In this document: piece by piece, positions 11,801 to 23,800 of the stretch
How positions within the stretch are numbered: position 1 is the first letter of the stretch
How the letters are laid out: every line of letters begins with the position of its first letter
Assembly: GCA_013350335.1 (NCBI GenBank)
Contig: CM023535.1
Coordinates: 31,714,991 to 31,778,990, forward strand
Length of the DNA: 64,000 nucleotides
DNA from: Chimonanthus salicifolius
Lineage: Eukaryota > Streptophyta > Magnoliopsida > Laurales > Calycanthaceae
Reading direction: 5' to 3'
Position numbers and translations under genes: made by a program
The notes under the pieces: generated by a model
Databases searched by the model: none
Told to the model about the DNA's origin: nothing
Seen by the model: the letters and a program-made list of their open reading frames with translations, nothing else

Positions 11801-14800
11801 TCTGACTAGATGCGATGACCTAGTTCTATATGCAATGACAACAATTTTTTTTTAACAATAAAAAAATGCAATGCAATTTTATTTTTTTTTCAAAAAATAA
11901 AATGCAACCTAAGACCGAGGGTGTTTAAGAAAACAACCAAATCTTGGCTCTGATACCAATTTGAAGCAGGACAAAGTATGGGGTAATCCTAAATGCTTAA
12001 TATAGTTCCCTAAAAACTTAAAAGAAACGAAATAAATGCACCCTAAATCTAAAATGGGCTGAAGTTAAATTTCAATTAATAAATGCAAATAATGTAAATA
12101 AAAGTTACCAAAAATAAACATGCAAATACTAACAATAAGATGTGTTAAAACTACGCAATTGATCAATCCCGACAAAGTCACAGGGTCATGGGTTAATGGA
12201 CGCAATTAATGGGATGGACTAAATAAACTTTGGACAAGTGGGTAATAGATGACTTATGAAAATGGATATTAGCCATGGGTAATAAAATGGATATTAATGG
12301 GTTACTGTGTAGAAACGAATGGAATATGAAGAGGTTTAGGGCGAAAGACGGAATGAACAAGAGGGCTGGCGGAAGCTTGGAGAAGGATGCATGGGCTGCG
12401 GCGGCAAGGGAAAAGGCTACAAAGGGTCTCGAATGGCTGCAGCGAAGAGGTAACAAGGGAAAAGGGGATCAGAAGTGTCAACGGCAGTTCACAGGGAGGT
12501 TTGGAGGGATGAAGCAACTGTAGGGAAGGGACTTCAGAGGCACGGTAGTAGTAGAGGGTCGTTGGGAGTTCACAGAAGTCACACGGAGGGGATATGGGTT
12601 TCGGTAGCAGGTAAAAAATAGGAAAAGAAGAGATAAGAAAAAGATAGATAGAGAAAGATCAAAGTACATGACTTCTCGACTTTTGGTTTCTGACCAAGTC
12701 TCGTGGACTCTCCACCAAATCACCGTCGTGCCATTCACTGGTATTTGCAAAAACTTTCAATTCTTATTCCATCGTTCGTATAAGCTTACAAAGAGGCTTA
12801 TATAATAAGACCTTACCCCAAATAAGAAACTAAAACAAAATTACATCAATATCCTTTTCTAAAAATAAACTAAGCAACTAAATTAAATAAGAAAGAAGAA
12901 AAAGCACAGAAATAGTATGGAGCAATCACAAAATAGGAAGGAGTGGAAATTGCATGGATATGCTCTGCATCAGATCCTCTATGACTTCTTCTTCTGCTTT
13001 GTCCCGCCCCTGTCTTGGCTATTGTTTGCCCTATCCAAGTTTTGTTCTTGGGTTCGGGTGTTTTTTACTTTTCTCTCTGGGCCTCTGTTGGCCCTGAGTT
13101 TTTGTTGTTGCCTAATTCGGCTATTGCCCGGCTCTGGCTGTCGGTATTTTGTAAATTTTGGGCTTACTCCTCTTTGAATGAAATTATACTAACCCTCATT
13201 CAAAAAAAAATTATAAATTATTTATACTAATATCTTGTTGTAATTATTCAAAATAATGATGATGAAGATGATGACGATGATGATGACGATAAAATACTGA
13301 ACTAATGCCAGTTATATGATTTGCGATTGAGCTTACATGCCTGACCCATTTATTTGAAGTCATTGTAGAATAATAATATATCATTTACCGGTGTAACATC
13401 AAAACTGAAGTTCCTAAAATGCAGTGTAAGGAACTTCACAATGAAAACTATGAAGGACAAGAAGAATAAGAAGACTTACTTTGTCATAAAGCCCCAATTC
13501 GTGACACTTGGCGAGCAGCTTCAAGCAAAAAGTGCTGTTGTGCTTTCCTGTCAGTAAAAAATCTTCTAAGTGCACCCTCTTCTCCCACACCTCTCGCCCC
13601 AAGCAAAAGAGGAATACCGCCATCCCGTAACAGAATTTCAGTAATTAGTTGTTTCAACATCAAGCTTCTCTGCCTTTGCTGATCAACACTGCCTCTACCA
13701 ATCCATGACGACCGTCCACCACCCATTGTAGCAGCTGCTTGTGCAAAATACTCCAATGCAAGTGAAAGATCAGCAGAGTGTAAGTAAACAGAACCATATT
13801 GCCGAATAATGCTAGCAACCTCAGCAAAAGCATCCATTGTTCCAAGCTTCAGGCCAGTCCCAGTGCCTTCAGAAAGAACTCCATGGTCTGCCAACACAAT
13901 GGAAATATGAACGGCATCGATATTGTATCCTTCATCACCTGTTTCTTTGGACAAATATAAGATGGCCGGCAGCAGTTGAATGCTCAAAAGCAACACATAA
14001 GGGTACACCAATGGGTCTTTGCCATTTTTAGTATAGTATGATGGTTCAAACTTGTTCAAGTAAGCCTGCAGATCATCTAAACTGTATGGAACCAAGCCAG
14101 CATTCATGACAATAGAAGATGACCCGCTAGGACAGTCATGCACTACAGACAATTTAAACCACAAGAAATCCTCTATTGTATTGAACAAGGTTGGCAAGTC
14201 TCTAAGCAGCCGATCAATCTGACGGCGACAACCAGAAATAATAGCATATAGGAGTAATTTCTTTTTGTCATATCCTGCTCTACCAGCTCTATCACCCATC
14301 CTCAACATTTTTTCACATTCTTCTGAAGCAGCAGCTGCAGTTTCTGGTGATACCATACCTCCTGTTGTAATCCACTCTTGAAGCTGTGGTAAAAAAATTA
14401 TTGATTAGGAAAATACAAAAGGCTCCCATTTTTATCAAGTTAGGAAATTACGAATCAAGTAAAGAACTATGGAGGCTACACAACAGTTTTATTTAGTCAG
14501 GCAGTTATGTAAAGACTAAAGAGGCAATTTTATAATTTCTCAAGGCAGAAAGGAAAAATGAAAGGGTCAGTGGATATGTTGACAAAACAAGGAGTGGATA
14601 AGTAGTCCCTTTTAATAGGCCACAAATTATTGGTTTTAAGATGGAGATGTTTTTGAATGACAGCATACACATTTAAGACACGAGAACACCTGTTTTTGTC
14701 CTCAAATAATTGTGTTCCTAGTCGAAAACAAGGTATTTTGGGTATTGAAGAAAGAAACATTCTAAAAACATAGGTCCATCAGTACATGTAAGGTGGTTGT

Positions 14801-17800
14801 CATGTCTCATTCTCAAATGTTATAAGCACATTAAATGGAAGATCCACCTAAATATAAAGTTTAGGACCACAGTTGGTTTCTTATATTGTACCCAACTTTG
14901 CAGGAAGAGTGACTCAATCGTCATAAGTTACCAGGTTGATTTCTTCTTCTTGGTTCGTTGACCTTCAGCAGAGTGAACTATAATTTTCTGACAGGCAGTT
15001 AGTAGTTCTGTGATCTTCTTTTTCTAGTTTTCTTTGCTTTTGCCAGCCTTTGTTGGAATTGGGGCCCTCATTTGAGGGCTATACTTCTGTTTGCGCATCT
15101 TGGAAGAAATTTTCCTTGTCTAGCCAGATTGAGTGCAATGTGGTGTTTGGCTCTTTAATCCTCCATAGAGTCTTCACCTCTCCTTTTGTTACATAGGTCT
15201 CTTTCTCTCAGTTTATTGTTGTCGTTAGAGGGCTCTAACCTTGCTCAAATGAACAGAAACTTCCTTAATCCTTTTAAATTGAAGTTGGGCCTGAGACAAC
15301 ACCCATCCTATTGATACCCACCAATGGATTCAAACTCCTAAAATTAAGAAATTTTAATGACCATCACAAACTCTGGAATCCAAAGATCGAGAGATAGGAT
15401 GCTCTGATGGGGACCACGTTGCACGACGAACTAATTTACAAGATCTCTTGCCAATCTTTCCAAGAAAAATACAACATACTGAGATTAACATAACCCTGGA
15501 GAAAAGAACAAGAATTCAAACGGAGAAGAAAGCATGAAAAAATACAAATTCCACATTCAAAGTTTATAGGGAAAAAACTCCATTATGTTCTATCCCACAT
15601 TTGGTTGGGAAGTCTGCCACACCATTTGTTGATCTTCTAACTTGCGCAAAAGAGACCTCTTTGCCCACACATGGTGCCCTGATTTCCCTCACTACTGAAA
15701 CCAGTTTCCAAGGAGGTCACTTATGGCCCATAGCCCACTTTCTTGCATTCACCAAATCCCTTTCCATGAGCCTCCCCTCCCCAATGTCATCCACAGGGAC
15801 AATGCCCTCCTAATCCTAATTTCTACAATCTCTGCCTCATTTGAATCTGTTGATTCTATAAAGACTAATTTATAACTCCTCTTATCCTTGTCGGACCTAG
15901 CTTACCTCTTGCCGCCTGATCTACATTGAATTTTATGAGGCCCAGCATAGGGGGGGACCACCCCCTTCCCTTCTAGAGTTCCTACTCATACAACCCTCCC
16001 ATGATCTGTAAAAGTCAAGCATCTAGTATTGAGATATATTTAGCAGTTTATTTCATTTATCAGTTACTATTATTGTATTTTCCAATTTAGTCTTTTCTTT
16101 AATTGGTGCTTACCAATAATGTACTTCATAACTTTAGGGTTTTCCTCTCTTATTTTATCCTCCATAGTTGTACTCCCTTTTCTCTATAAATATAAATGAT
16201 AGGATCTCTCCTTGATTAAGGAAGACAAACTAATTCTATGGGTATTAGTCAATATCTTGCACCCCTTAAACACCTCTAGCTACTAGCCAAGCGTAGAGTC
16301 TCCATTTAGCATATTGAAAGATATCATACACCTCTTAAACTTTATTGTCGAAAATCCTAAGGTTCCTTTACATCCAGATGGTCCACAAATAGCTCGGGGA
16401 TAGTATTCCATGCTACCTTCATTTTAGGCCCTACCCTCAACAGGTTCAAGCTCCACTATTCCACCAAATGTGTTGCCAAAGACCCACGCAACTCCCATCA
16501 AGTTGGCAAATCTTTCCACATGCATCCGACAAATGGGCACTTTCCAAACAAGTGATCTACATCCTCCTCTAGATCTCCACATAGAATGCACGACAAGTCA
16601 TTGCTAGAGCTCAAGATTCCCCTCCGATTAAGTTCCATTCTGGTGAGAATTTTTCTTTTAAATGCATACCAGACCAAAGTTTGAACCCTCAAAGGGGCTG
16701 CATCGGACTAAGCTAATATACTCATAATACACTCATCTTGGGAGCCGGTGAGAGCCAAGACGACCCCCGCCCTAGCTGAGTATAAGCCTGACGAGTCACC
16801 AGTTCAAATACACTCATCGCCCTCTTCAATAATATTGGAATAGCCCCTATGAGTCGCTCCGTGAGCAATGTGATAGAAAGAGCCGTTAGAAGGGATGATG
16901 GTGGGGGTTGGTAAAGTAATAAATAAAAGAGATTGGAAAAGAGCATATGAGCTAGGTATCTAATTATTGTGGTAAATGTTGTAGTAACTTCACATTTTAC
17001 ATGTGCACTTAACCTTTAAATATCATTGGTTGTAATCGATCTTCCTTTTCCTTTTTGCTTGCCTTGATTGGCTCTCTGTATTCTATATATACATGTACCC
17101 TCTTTTGATTAAACACACGAAATACAACACAGAGAATTTATCCCTCTTTTCTTCCCTTCTCTTCCATTATTTTCTTCCTTTTTTCTCATTTTCTTATGTT
17201 GATACAGATCAGTCAGGTATTGTGTCTTTTGCCTTCTATGCTTCCTCTAAAAGTTCCTAGATCATCGATTCGGGAGCTATTGATCATATGGCTGGTATGG
17301 CTCATTTTTTTTTCCACACTTTCCCCTGCTTCTCTTGGTAAGGTTAAGTTAGCTAATGGGTCTTTTACTAAGAGTTAAACCTAGAACGAATGCAACATGG
17401 AACATGGTTCCAACTGCAGTATTTTAGACCACTTGAATTGAAAAAAAAAAAAAAATCAAGGATCTTCTGAGGAAAATCAATTGAGGTTAAAGAACTTTTC
17501 CAAAGGGCGAAATGGAGGCTATGTGTATGGCTTGTATCTGGTAAGCAGTTAAAGGGGCCTAAACCAATCGATTTTCTTACATTGTGGGAGGGTCGTATGA
17601 GTGGATTTTGTAGGAGAGACCTCTTGTCCAATGGGAACCTCCTCATTGGGAGGTCATAAAATTCAATATAGATGGAGCCTCTTGGGGAAAACCAGGTCCA
17701 GCAGGGATGGGCGGTGTTCTTAGAAACCATATTGGTATCACAACTTTGGTTTCACAGAGTCAGTGAGGATAAGGGGACTCAAATGAGGCAGTACTCCTTA

Positions 17801-20800
17801 GTATTAAGAGAGCTTTGACTTTATGGTCAATGTATGGGCATGGATCACTAGTGAGTGAAGAGGATTCAGCAAAATGCAATTAAATGGGCTAAGGGGCTAA
17901 AGCGACACCCATGGAGATTGATTACCATAGTTGGGGATATTAGGGCTCTCGCTTCGAGACTTGATGTTTCATTTGCCCAAGTCAATCATACAACAAATGG
18001 CTTGGCTGGATTTTTTGCCAAAAATGGAGTCAACAATTCAGTTTCAGGAGTCTTTTCTTTGAGATAGACGATGAGCTAACAGGGATTTTGCATAGATGTT
18101 GCGGATTTTATTTTCCTTTTGATGCTTTCCTTTTATTGTAGTTTTGTTATGTTTTCCCGATTGGTCTAGCACTCCTAGTATTGTGGGACCCACTATAGTA
18201 TCCAGTTGACCATGTGGGACCCACGTCTGGACATAGTTGGCCAGAATCATCCCAGTTTGGAAAGTTGACTTAGAAAATATCGCTAGCTATGTAATTTATT
18301 GTAATAGATTATTCTTTTATTTCTTTCCTTTTAAGCCGTCGTAATTGGATCATTGTAATCTATTTATACATGTACTCTCCTTCAATTATTGACACAATAC
18401 AATACAGAGAAATCCTTTCTCCAATTATTATTCTCTTTTTTCCCCTTATTATTTTCTACATGGTATCAGTCAAAACCGATTTCTAAATGCTTTAAGGAGG
18501 ATTCGTATTCCGTTTTACTGTTCCTCACCGAATTATTATTCATTGCCGGAGCTACTGTTCATCAACAGATGCCGACATCATCTTCGGCTCTCTAAGGATC
18601 TCTGTTACGGATCTCCTTATATTTTTTCACATTCTAAATTTTTTTTCCAACTTTTTTGACCCTCTGTGTCGTTCCTGCACTGCAATGTCATGTGTAGCCT
18701 TCAACTTCGCCGCCGTTCAACTTTTTTTTTTCTGGTGTAGATTTGACGATGGACCCCCACAAACCCTTGCCCTTTTTTTATGGTCTATCCATCTGTACTA
18801 TCAAATCTCATATATGACTAGTGTGGCCCCCTAATTTCTCTAGGTTTTTAATTTGTACATGGGACACAAGAAAACCCAGTTTCTGGGCTTTCTTTGTGAG
18901 ATTTGTTGGCTTTCAGTTTGATATACTAAAACATTTTCATATTAATATAATATGTTTTGTTACTGCTCAAAAAAAAAGGGTCTTTCACTGGTATTGAAGG
19001 TAAAGGGACCATACTTGTATCTGATTTATCATTTGTCTTACATGTTCCTCATTTATCTCACAATCAATTTTTTGTTAGTGCCCTTACTAAGTCATTAGAT
19101 TGTTCAATAACTTTTTATCCTACCCATTGTGATGCGGAGCACCACATGAGTTTCCGTATTTAGCAAGTTTCTATATTTAGATTTAGGATTTACAGCTTTT
19201 CATGATTGCATTTTTTCTTTCATTTATTTGTTTAGTCCAATAGTTGATTTTGTTTGGGGAAATTTAGTGATTTTACATGTAATTAAGGTTTTCTAATCAT
19301 TGGGGGTAGTTTGGTATTTGTTTATTTGACGGTATTTTGGTCTTTTTCATGTTTCTAAGTCATTATATATGTGATGTAACCCCTCCATACGGGATTGACA
19401 CTCAATGATGAATGAAATTGAAGTTTTCTTCCGCTGCTTGTGAGACGAAAAAATTTGGAAGTGATTCCTTTGGCGTGAAGCCCTTTTGGTGTGAAGCCTA
19501 GCGTGAGGCTACCATCTTTCCATCTCTTCTACTTCTATCTCTTTATCTCTCTTCCTCTCTTTTCCTTTTCTTCTCCTTGAATTGATGTCCCAGATTACTC
19601 CCAAATCTGTCCTAAATTTGTCCCAGAAACAACCCCAAAACCTGTCCTAGGTCTGTCCCAAAATCTGTCCCAGTTCAATCCCAGATCTATCCCAAAACAG
19701 CCCCAAGACCAATCCCAGTTCTGTCCAAGATTTGTCCTAGACCTATCAGATCTGCTACTACATTTAGATCTGTATCTTAGACCTGTACAACCCTCTTCTT
19801 AACCCTTTTACTGTTGTTCTACACCTTTTCTTGTTGCCGTTATTAATTGATTAATTAATTTCAGCCATATTAAATTTTAGGATGCATTATTTTTATTTAA
19901 ATTTAAGACATTTAGGGTCACCCTATTAGTTGTCCTGCATCACATTGTGTCTTCTAGAACTTGGTCACGAAGCAAACAATTGGTGGTGGTCGTGAAGCGC
20001 AGCTTATATTTCTTCAATCTTTGAGTCGACAACCACCATGAAGCTTGTTCTACATCCTCTTCTCAAGATGTGTGGTTTTGGCATTACAGTTTAGGAACCC
20101 ATCTCATATTGTTTTGAACCAATTGGTTCCTTTCTTGTCATTTGTTAAATTTGAGTGTGAAAGTTGCCAATATGACAAACATCATAGACCTTTTCTACTA
20201 TCACTTGATAAAAGTACTTCTACATTTTGTTCTCTTATTCAATATGATGTTTGGATGTCCCCTCTCTTTTTTTTTAAGACGGAGGGGGAGAACCTCGAGC
20301 ACAACCCTACTAAACCACACCTTCAGGTGACGTCCTACACCCCCATAGGATAGCCACCGGGATATGCCACGAGGACTCAAACTTGCACCATCCCGCATCC
20401 TGAGGTGAAATGTTACCAGTTGAGCTACCCCGTGTGGGGTTTGGATGTCTCCTCTTGTTTCACGTATTGTTTTATGTTATTTTATTACTTCCATTGATGA
20501 TTATTCTCATGTGACTTGGGTATACATGATGAAACATAAATCTGAAGTTTTTTATCACTTCTGCAATTACCTTCGTCCACCAAGCCATTGTTTATTGAAT
20601 TTTGTTCTATTGTGGTTTCTGTTGAACAGTGTGAAACCAGCTTCGATCCTCACCCTCCATGTCATTCGTTCTCCTCCAATCCTCTAGTTTCAGTTTCTCC
20701 GAGTGCTGCCCTTCTTTGGAGAGTCGGGTCATCACTGATTTCGTCCCCGTCCATTGCTCAAGTGCCCACCTTTTACTCTGGTCAAGAGAGTGTTTTAGCA

Positions 20801-23800
20801 AACCTCCAAGAGCATTTTGAGGCTGATAATGAACTGCGATCTCTGCTGATCAAAACGAATTTTCTCCCAATCATTGGTGGATCTCTCACTGCTGAATAGA
20901 TCATCCTTTGTTTGCCTCTAGCTCCTTTTGCTAATCTCCCTCCTCTTGAGAGGGTTGTCCTTGAGACTCATCTTGATGACCTTCGAATGCTCGACGTCAA
21001 CAAAAAAAGCTTGGTTTGATTTCTTGTGGCCAAGAAGGTCTTCTCCTCTCTTACCTTGCAGTTGTTCAAGATTCGGAGTCCCTTCCAAAGAGGACGCCTA
21101 TAAAAAAGGATAAAACGACGCGGGAACTTATTTGATTGAGCTCTTTAGTAATCTACTCCAATGGCACGTTGAAAGTTGTTGGCAACAGGCGGAGCCAACA
21201 TGAACAGTCAGCTACCTCTTGATGTTTCCATTTTCGTTTTTGACCTCGACGAAATATCGACAAGCCCGTAATGTCTGCTCAGGATTGTTTTGTTTTTAAA
21301 TTTATGCATATTTTTCTTTGTTTCCCCTGTTTCAGTTTAGTTGAAGTTTAGTTGTTTGCTCTTTTGGCGCTCTTTACTGACACCCCTAGTTATTATTATG
21401 ATTACCATTTCAAAAGACAAAAAATAGAAATAATTGTGGGTGGGTGGGGTAGGGTGGGGTGGTGGTTGGGGGGGAGAGTATTTGTCACATTCACTTTTGC
21501 ATTGCCATGGCATTGAATCTCAAACCTCTTGCCGTTACACACCTCAACAAAATAGTGTTACCGAAAGGAAAAATCATGACCTCTATGAGGTAGCCCGTTC
21601 CTTGTTATTTACTAAGCATGTACCTAAGTCATATTTCATATTGGGCGAAAGTTGTTTTAACTTCATGCCATCTAATTAATTGCATGCCTTCACGTGTATT
21701 GCACAACAAATCTTCAATTGATATTGTCCATACACAAACATGTTTCCACCATTCCTTTATATATCTTTGGATGTGTTTGTTTTGTCTATTTATTCTCTGG
21801 CGATAAACTCTCCTAACGTTCTGTAAAATGTCACTTTCTAGGATATTCACCGGTTCATGAAGGGTGTGTCTTGATCACATCACTTGTAAGATGTGTATCT
21901 CCATCAACGTCACATTTTTTTAACACATTCCCTATTTTGACCAAACTAAGTCTGACTCTTCAGTTCCATCAGTTCTTCCTCATCTCACAGCTAATGTTGG
22001 TACTCCTACAAATTCCAAGCCCACTCTTGTGTATCAAAGGAGAAAGCATAAGCATGCGGCTCAACATGACGCCATGCAACCATCTACTAGTGGCCCAGAT
22101 CCTTCTCCTACCAAACCTGAACTTCATATTGCCCTTAGGAAAAGTACGCATGCATGTACTAACAATCCCATTGATTGATTTGTGTCATATAATTTTGTCT
22201 CTCCATCTTATTACAACTTCCTGACTGCTCTTGACAGCACTCATATTCCTAAGAGGATTGATACGGCTCTTCGAGATCCCTCCTGGAATGCAACAATGGA
22301 AGAAGAATTCAAAGCATTTGAGAAAAATCATACATGGGAGATGGTTTCTCTTCCTCCAGAAAAGACTCATGTTGGTTGCAAATGGATTTTCACTCTAAAG
22401 CATAATCTTGACGGGTCAACTGCTAAATATAAAGCTAGATTGGCTGCCAAAGCCTTCACACAAACTTATGGGATTGATTATCAAAAGACCTTCTCCCTTG
22501 TAGCCAAAATCACATCTATTTGGATCTTGATATCCATTGCTACCATGCACCAATGGCCTCTTCACCAGTTAGATGTCAAAAATGTATCTCTTCATGGTGA
22601 CATAAAAGAAGAATACATACTTCCACCTCCCGGGTTTGTGAAACAGGGAAAGCAAGTGTCAATCCGCAAACTCAAGAAGGCTACATGGGCATAGTTCGAC
22701 AAATTCAATAATGCCTTACTACAATATGGGTTTTCTCACTGTCAGACAAATCACTCTGCGTTTATCTACCGTAGCGACTCTATTGTGATGCTTCTTGTTG
22801 TTTATGTTGATAATATTGTTCTTACTGGTAATAATGCTCCATCTATTACTGCATTCAAAGAACTATTTATGGCACTCCTTTAATATCAAAGATTTGGGGC
22901 CACTCTGATATTTTCTCGGAATTAAGGTTGCTTCTTCTAAAAGGTTTTCTCTTTCTCAAAGAAAATATGCTTTAGATCTCTTATAGGATGCAGGATATTC
23001 TAGATGCAAGCCAACAGACGCTCATTTTGATGTCAATACTAAGCTTTCTACCTCAGATGGAATTCCACAGGATGATCCCACTTTTTTTTTGACGACCAAA
23101 GGTGTCCAGGTGTCTCGTCCAACTAGTCCTTCGGAGCATGTGCACGCCTCTCTACACACACATGCCGGGTTCAAGCGGTGGGACGTTACTCTGTACATGT
23201 CCCACGGAGAGTGGCCCTTCATTGGAGTTACCGGGGATTAAACCCAAGACCTCAATACTGAAATCTTGTGTCTCAACCACTAAGCTAACCCTTGGGGTTA
23301 GATGAATCCCATATTTTATCAGAAACTAGTAGGTAAACTTATTTATCTCACCATTACTGAGCCAGATTTATCCTATAGTGTTGGAGTAGTAAGTCAATTT
23401 ATGCATGCCCCACGTGATGCCCATCTTCAAGTTGTTTTTCGAATCCTTTGTTATCTTAATGCTCACCCTAGACAAGATTATTCTTTAAACAATAATCTCA
23501 ACTGGCCATTTGCAATTACTCAAATACTGATTCGGCTGTCTCTCTCGACGACCATCACTCGACCACAAGATATTGTGTTATCTCGGGATCAAGGTTGTCA
23601 AAATTGAATGGTATCGTGAATCGGATTAAGGGTGTGAACCGTAAATCGCAAATGGTAGAATCGTAAGATTCATAACATTTTGTCAATTCCTCATAATATA
23701 TAAGTAAATATGCAAACACATAAATATATGGTGAAGGCCACATCCATAGGAAATAATCAACCACAGAAAAAGACAAAACATAATAATAATATGAGATTTA

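Larger units (their letters stand above)
7425..13208 (+). mobile_element. LINE (L1-type) split by Copia and Gypsy insertions
   Basis: The two ends are bracketed by an 11-bp duplication AATTATAAATT (7414-7424 and 13209-13219, the right copy merging with the A tail). The left arm carries a CT-rich leader and ORF1. The right arm (12973-13208) is a T/G-rich 3' UTR ending AATGAAATTATACTAACC...A9. About 3.3 kb between them consists of a Copia 3' end and a Gypsy remnant, so ORF2 is missing. That both arms come from one insertion rests on the shared duplication and orientation. Confidence 0.65.

Noticed and set aside
13837..14031. Plus-strand open frame inside the large NUP93 exon
   Set aside because: Antisense shadow of a strongly conserved coding exon.
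23200..23300. tRNA-like A and B boxes suggesting a tRNA gene
   Set aside because: They belong to a SINE head with an A-tail and target duplication; no anticodon arm folds as a tRNA.
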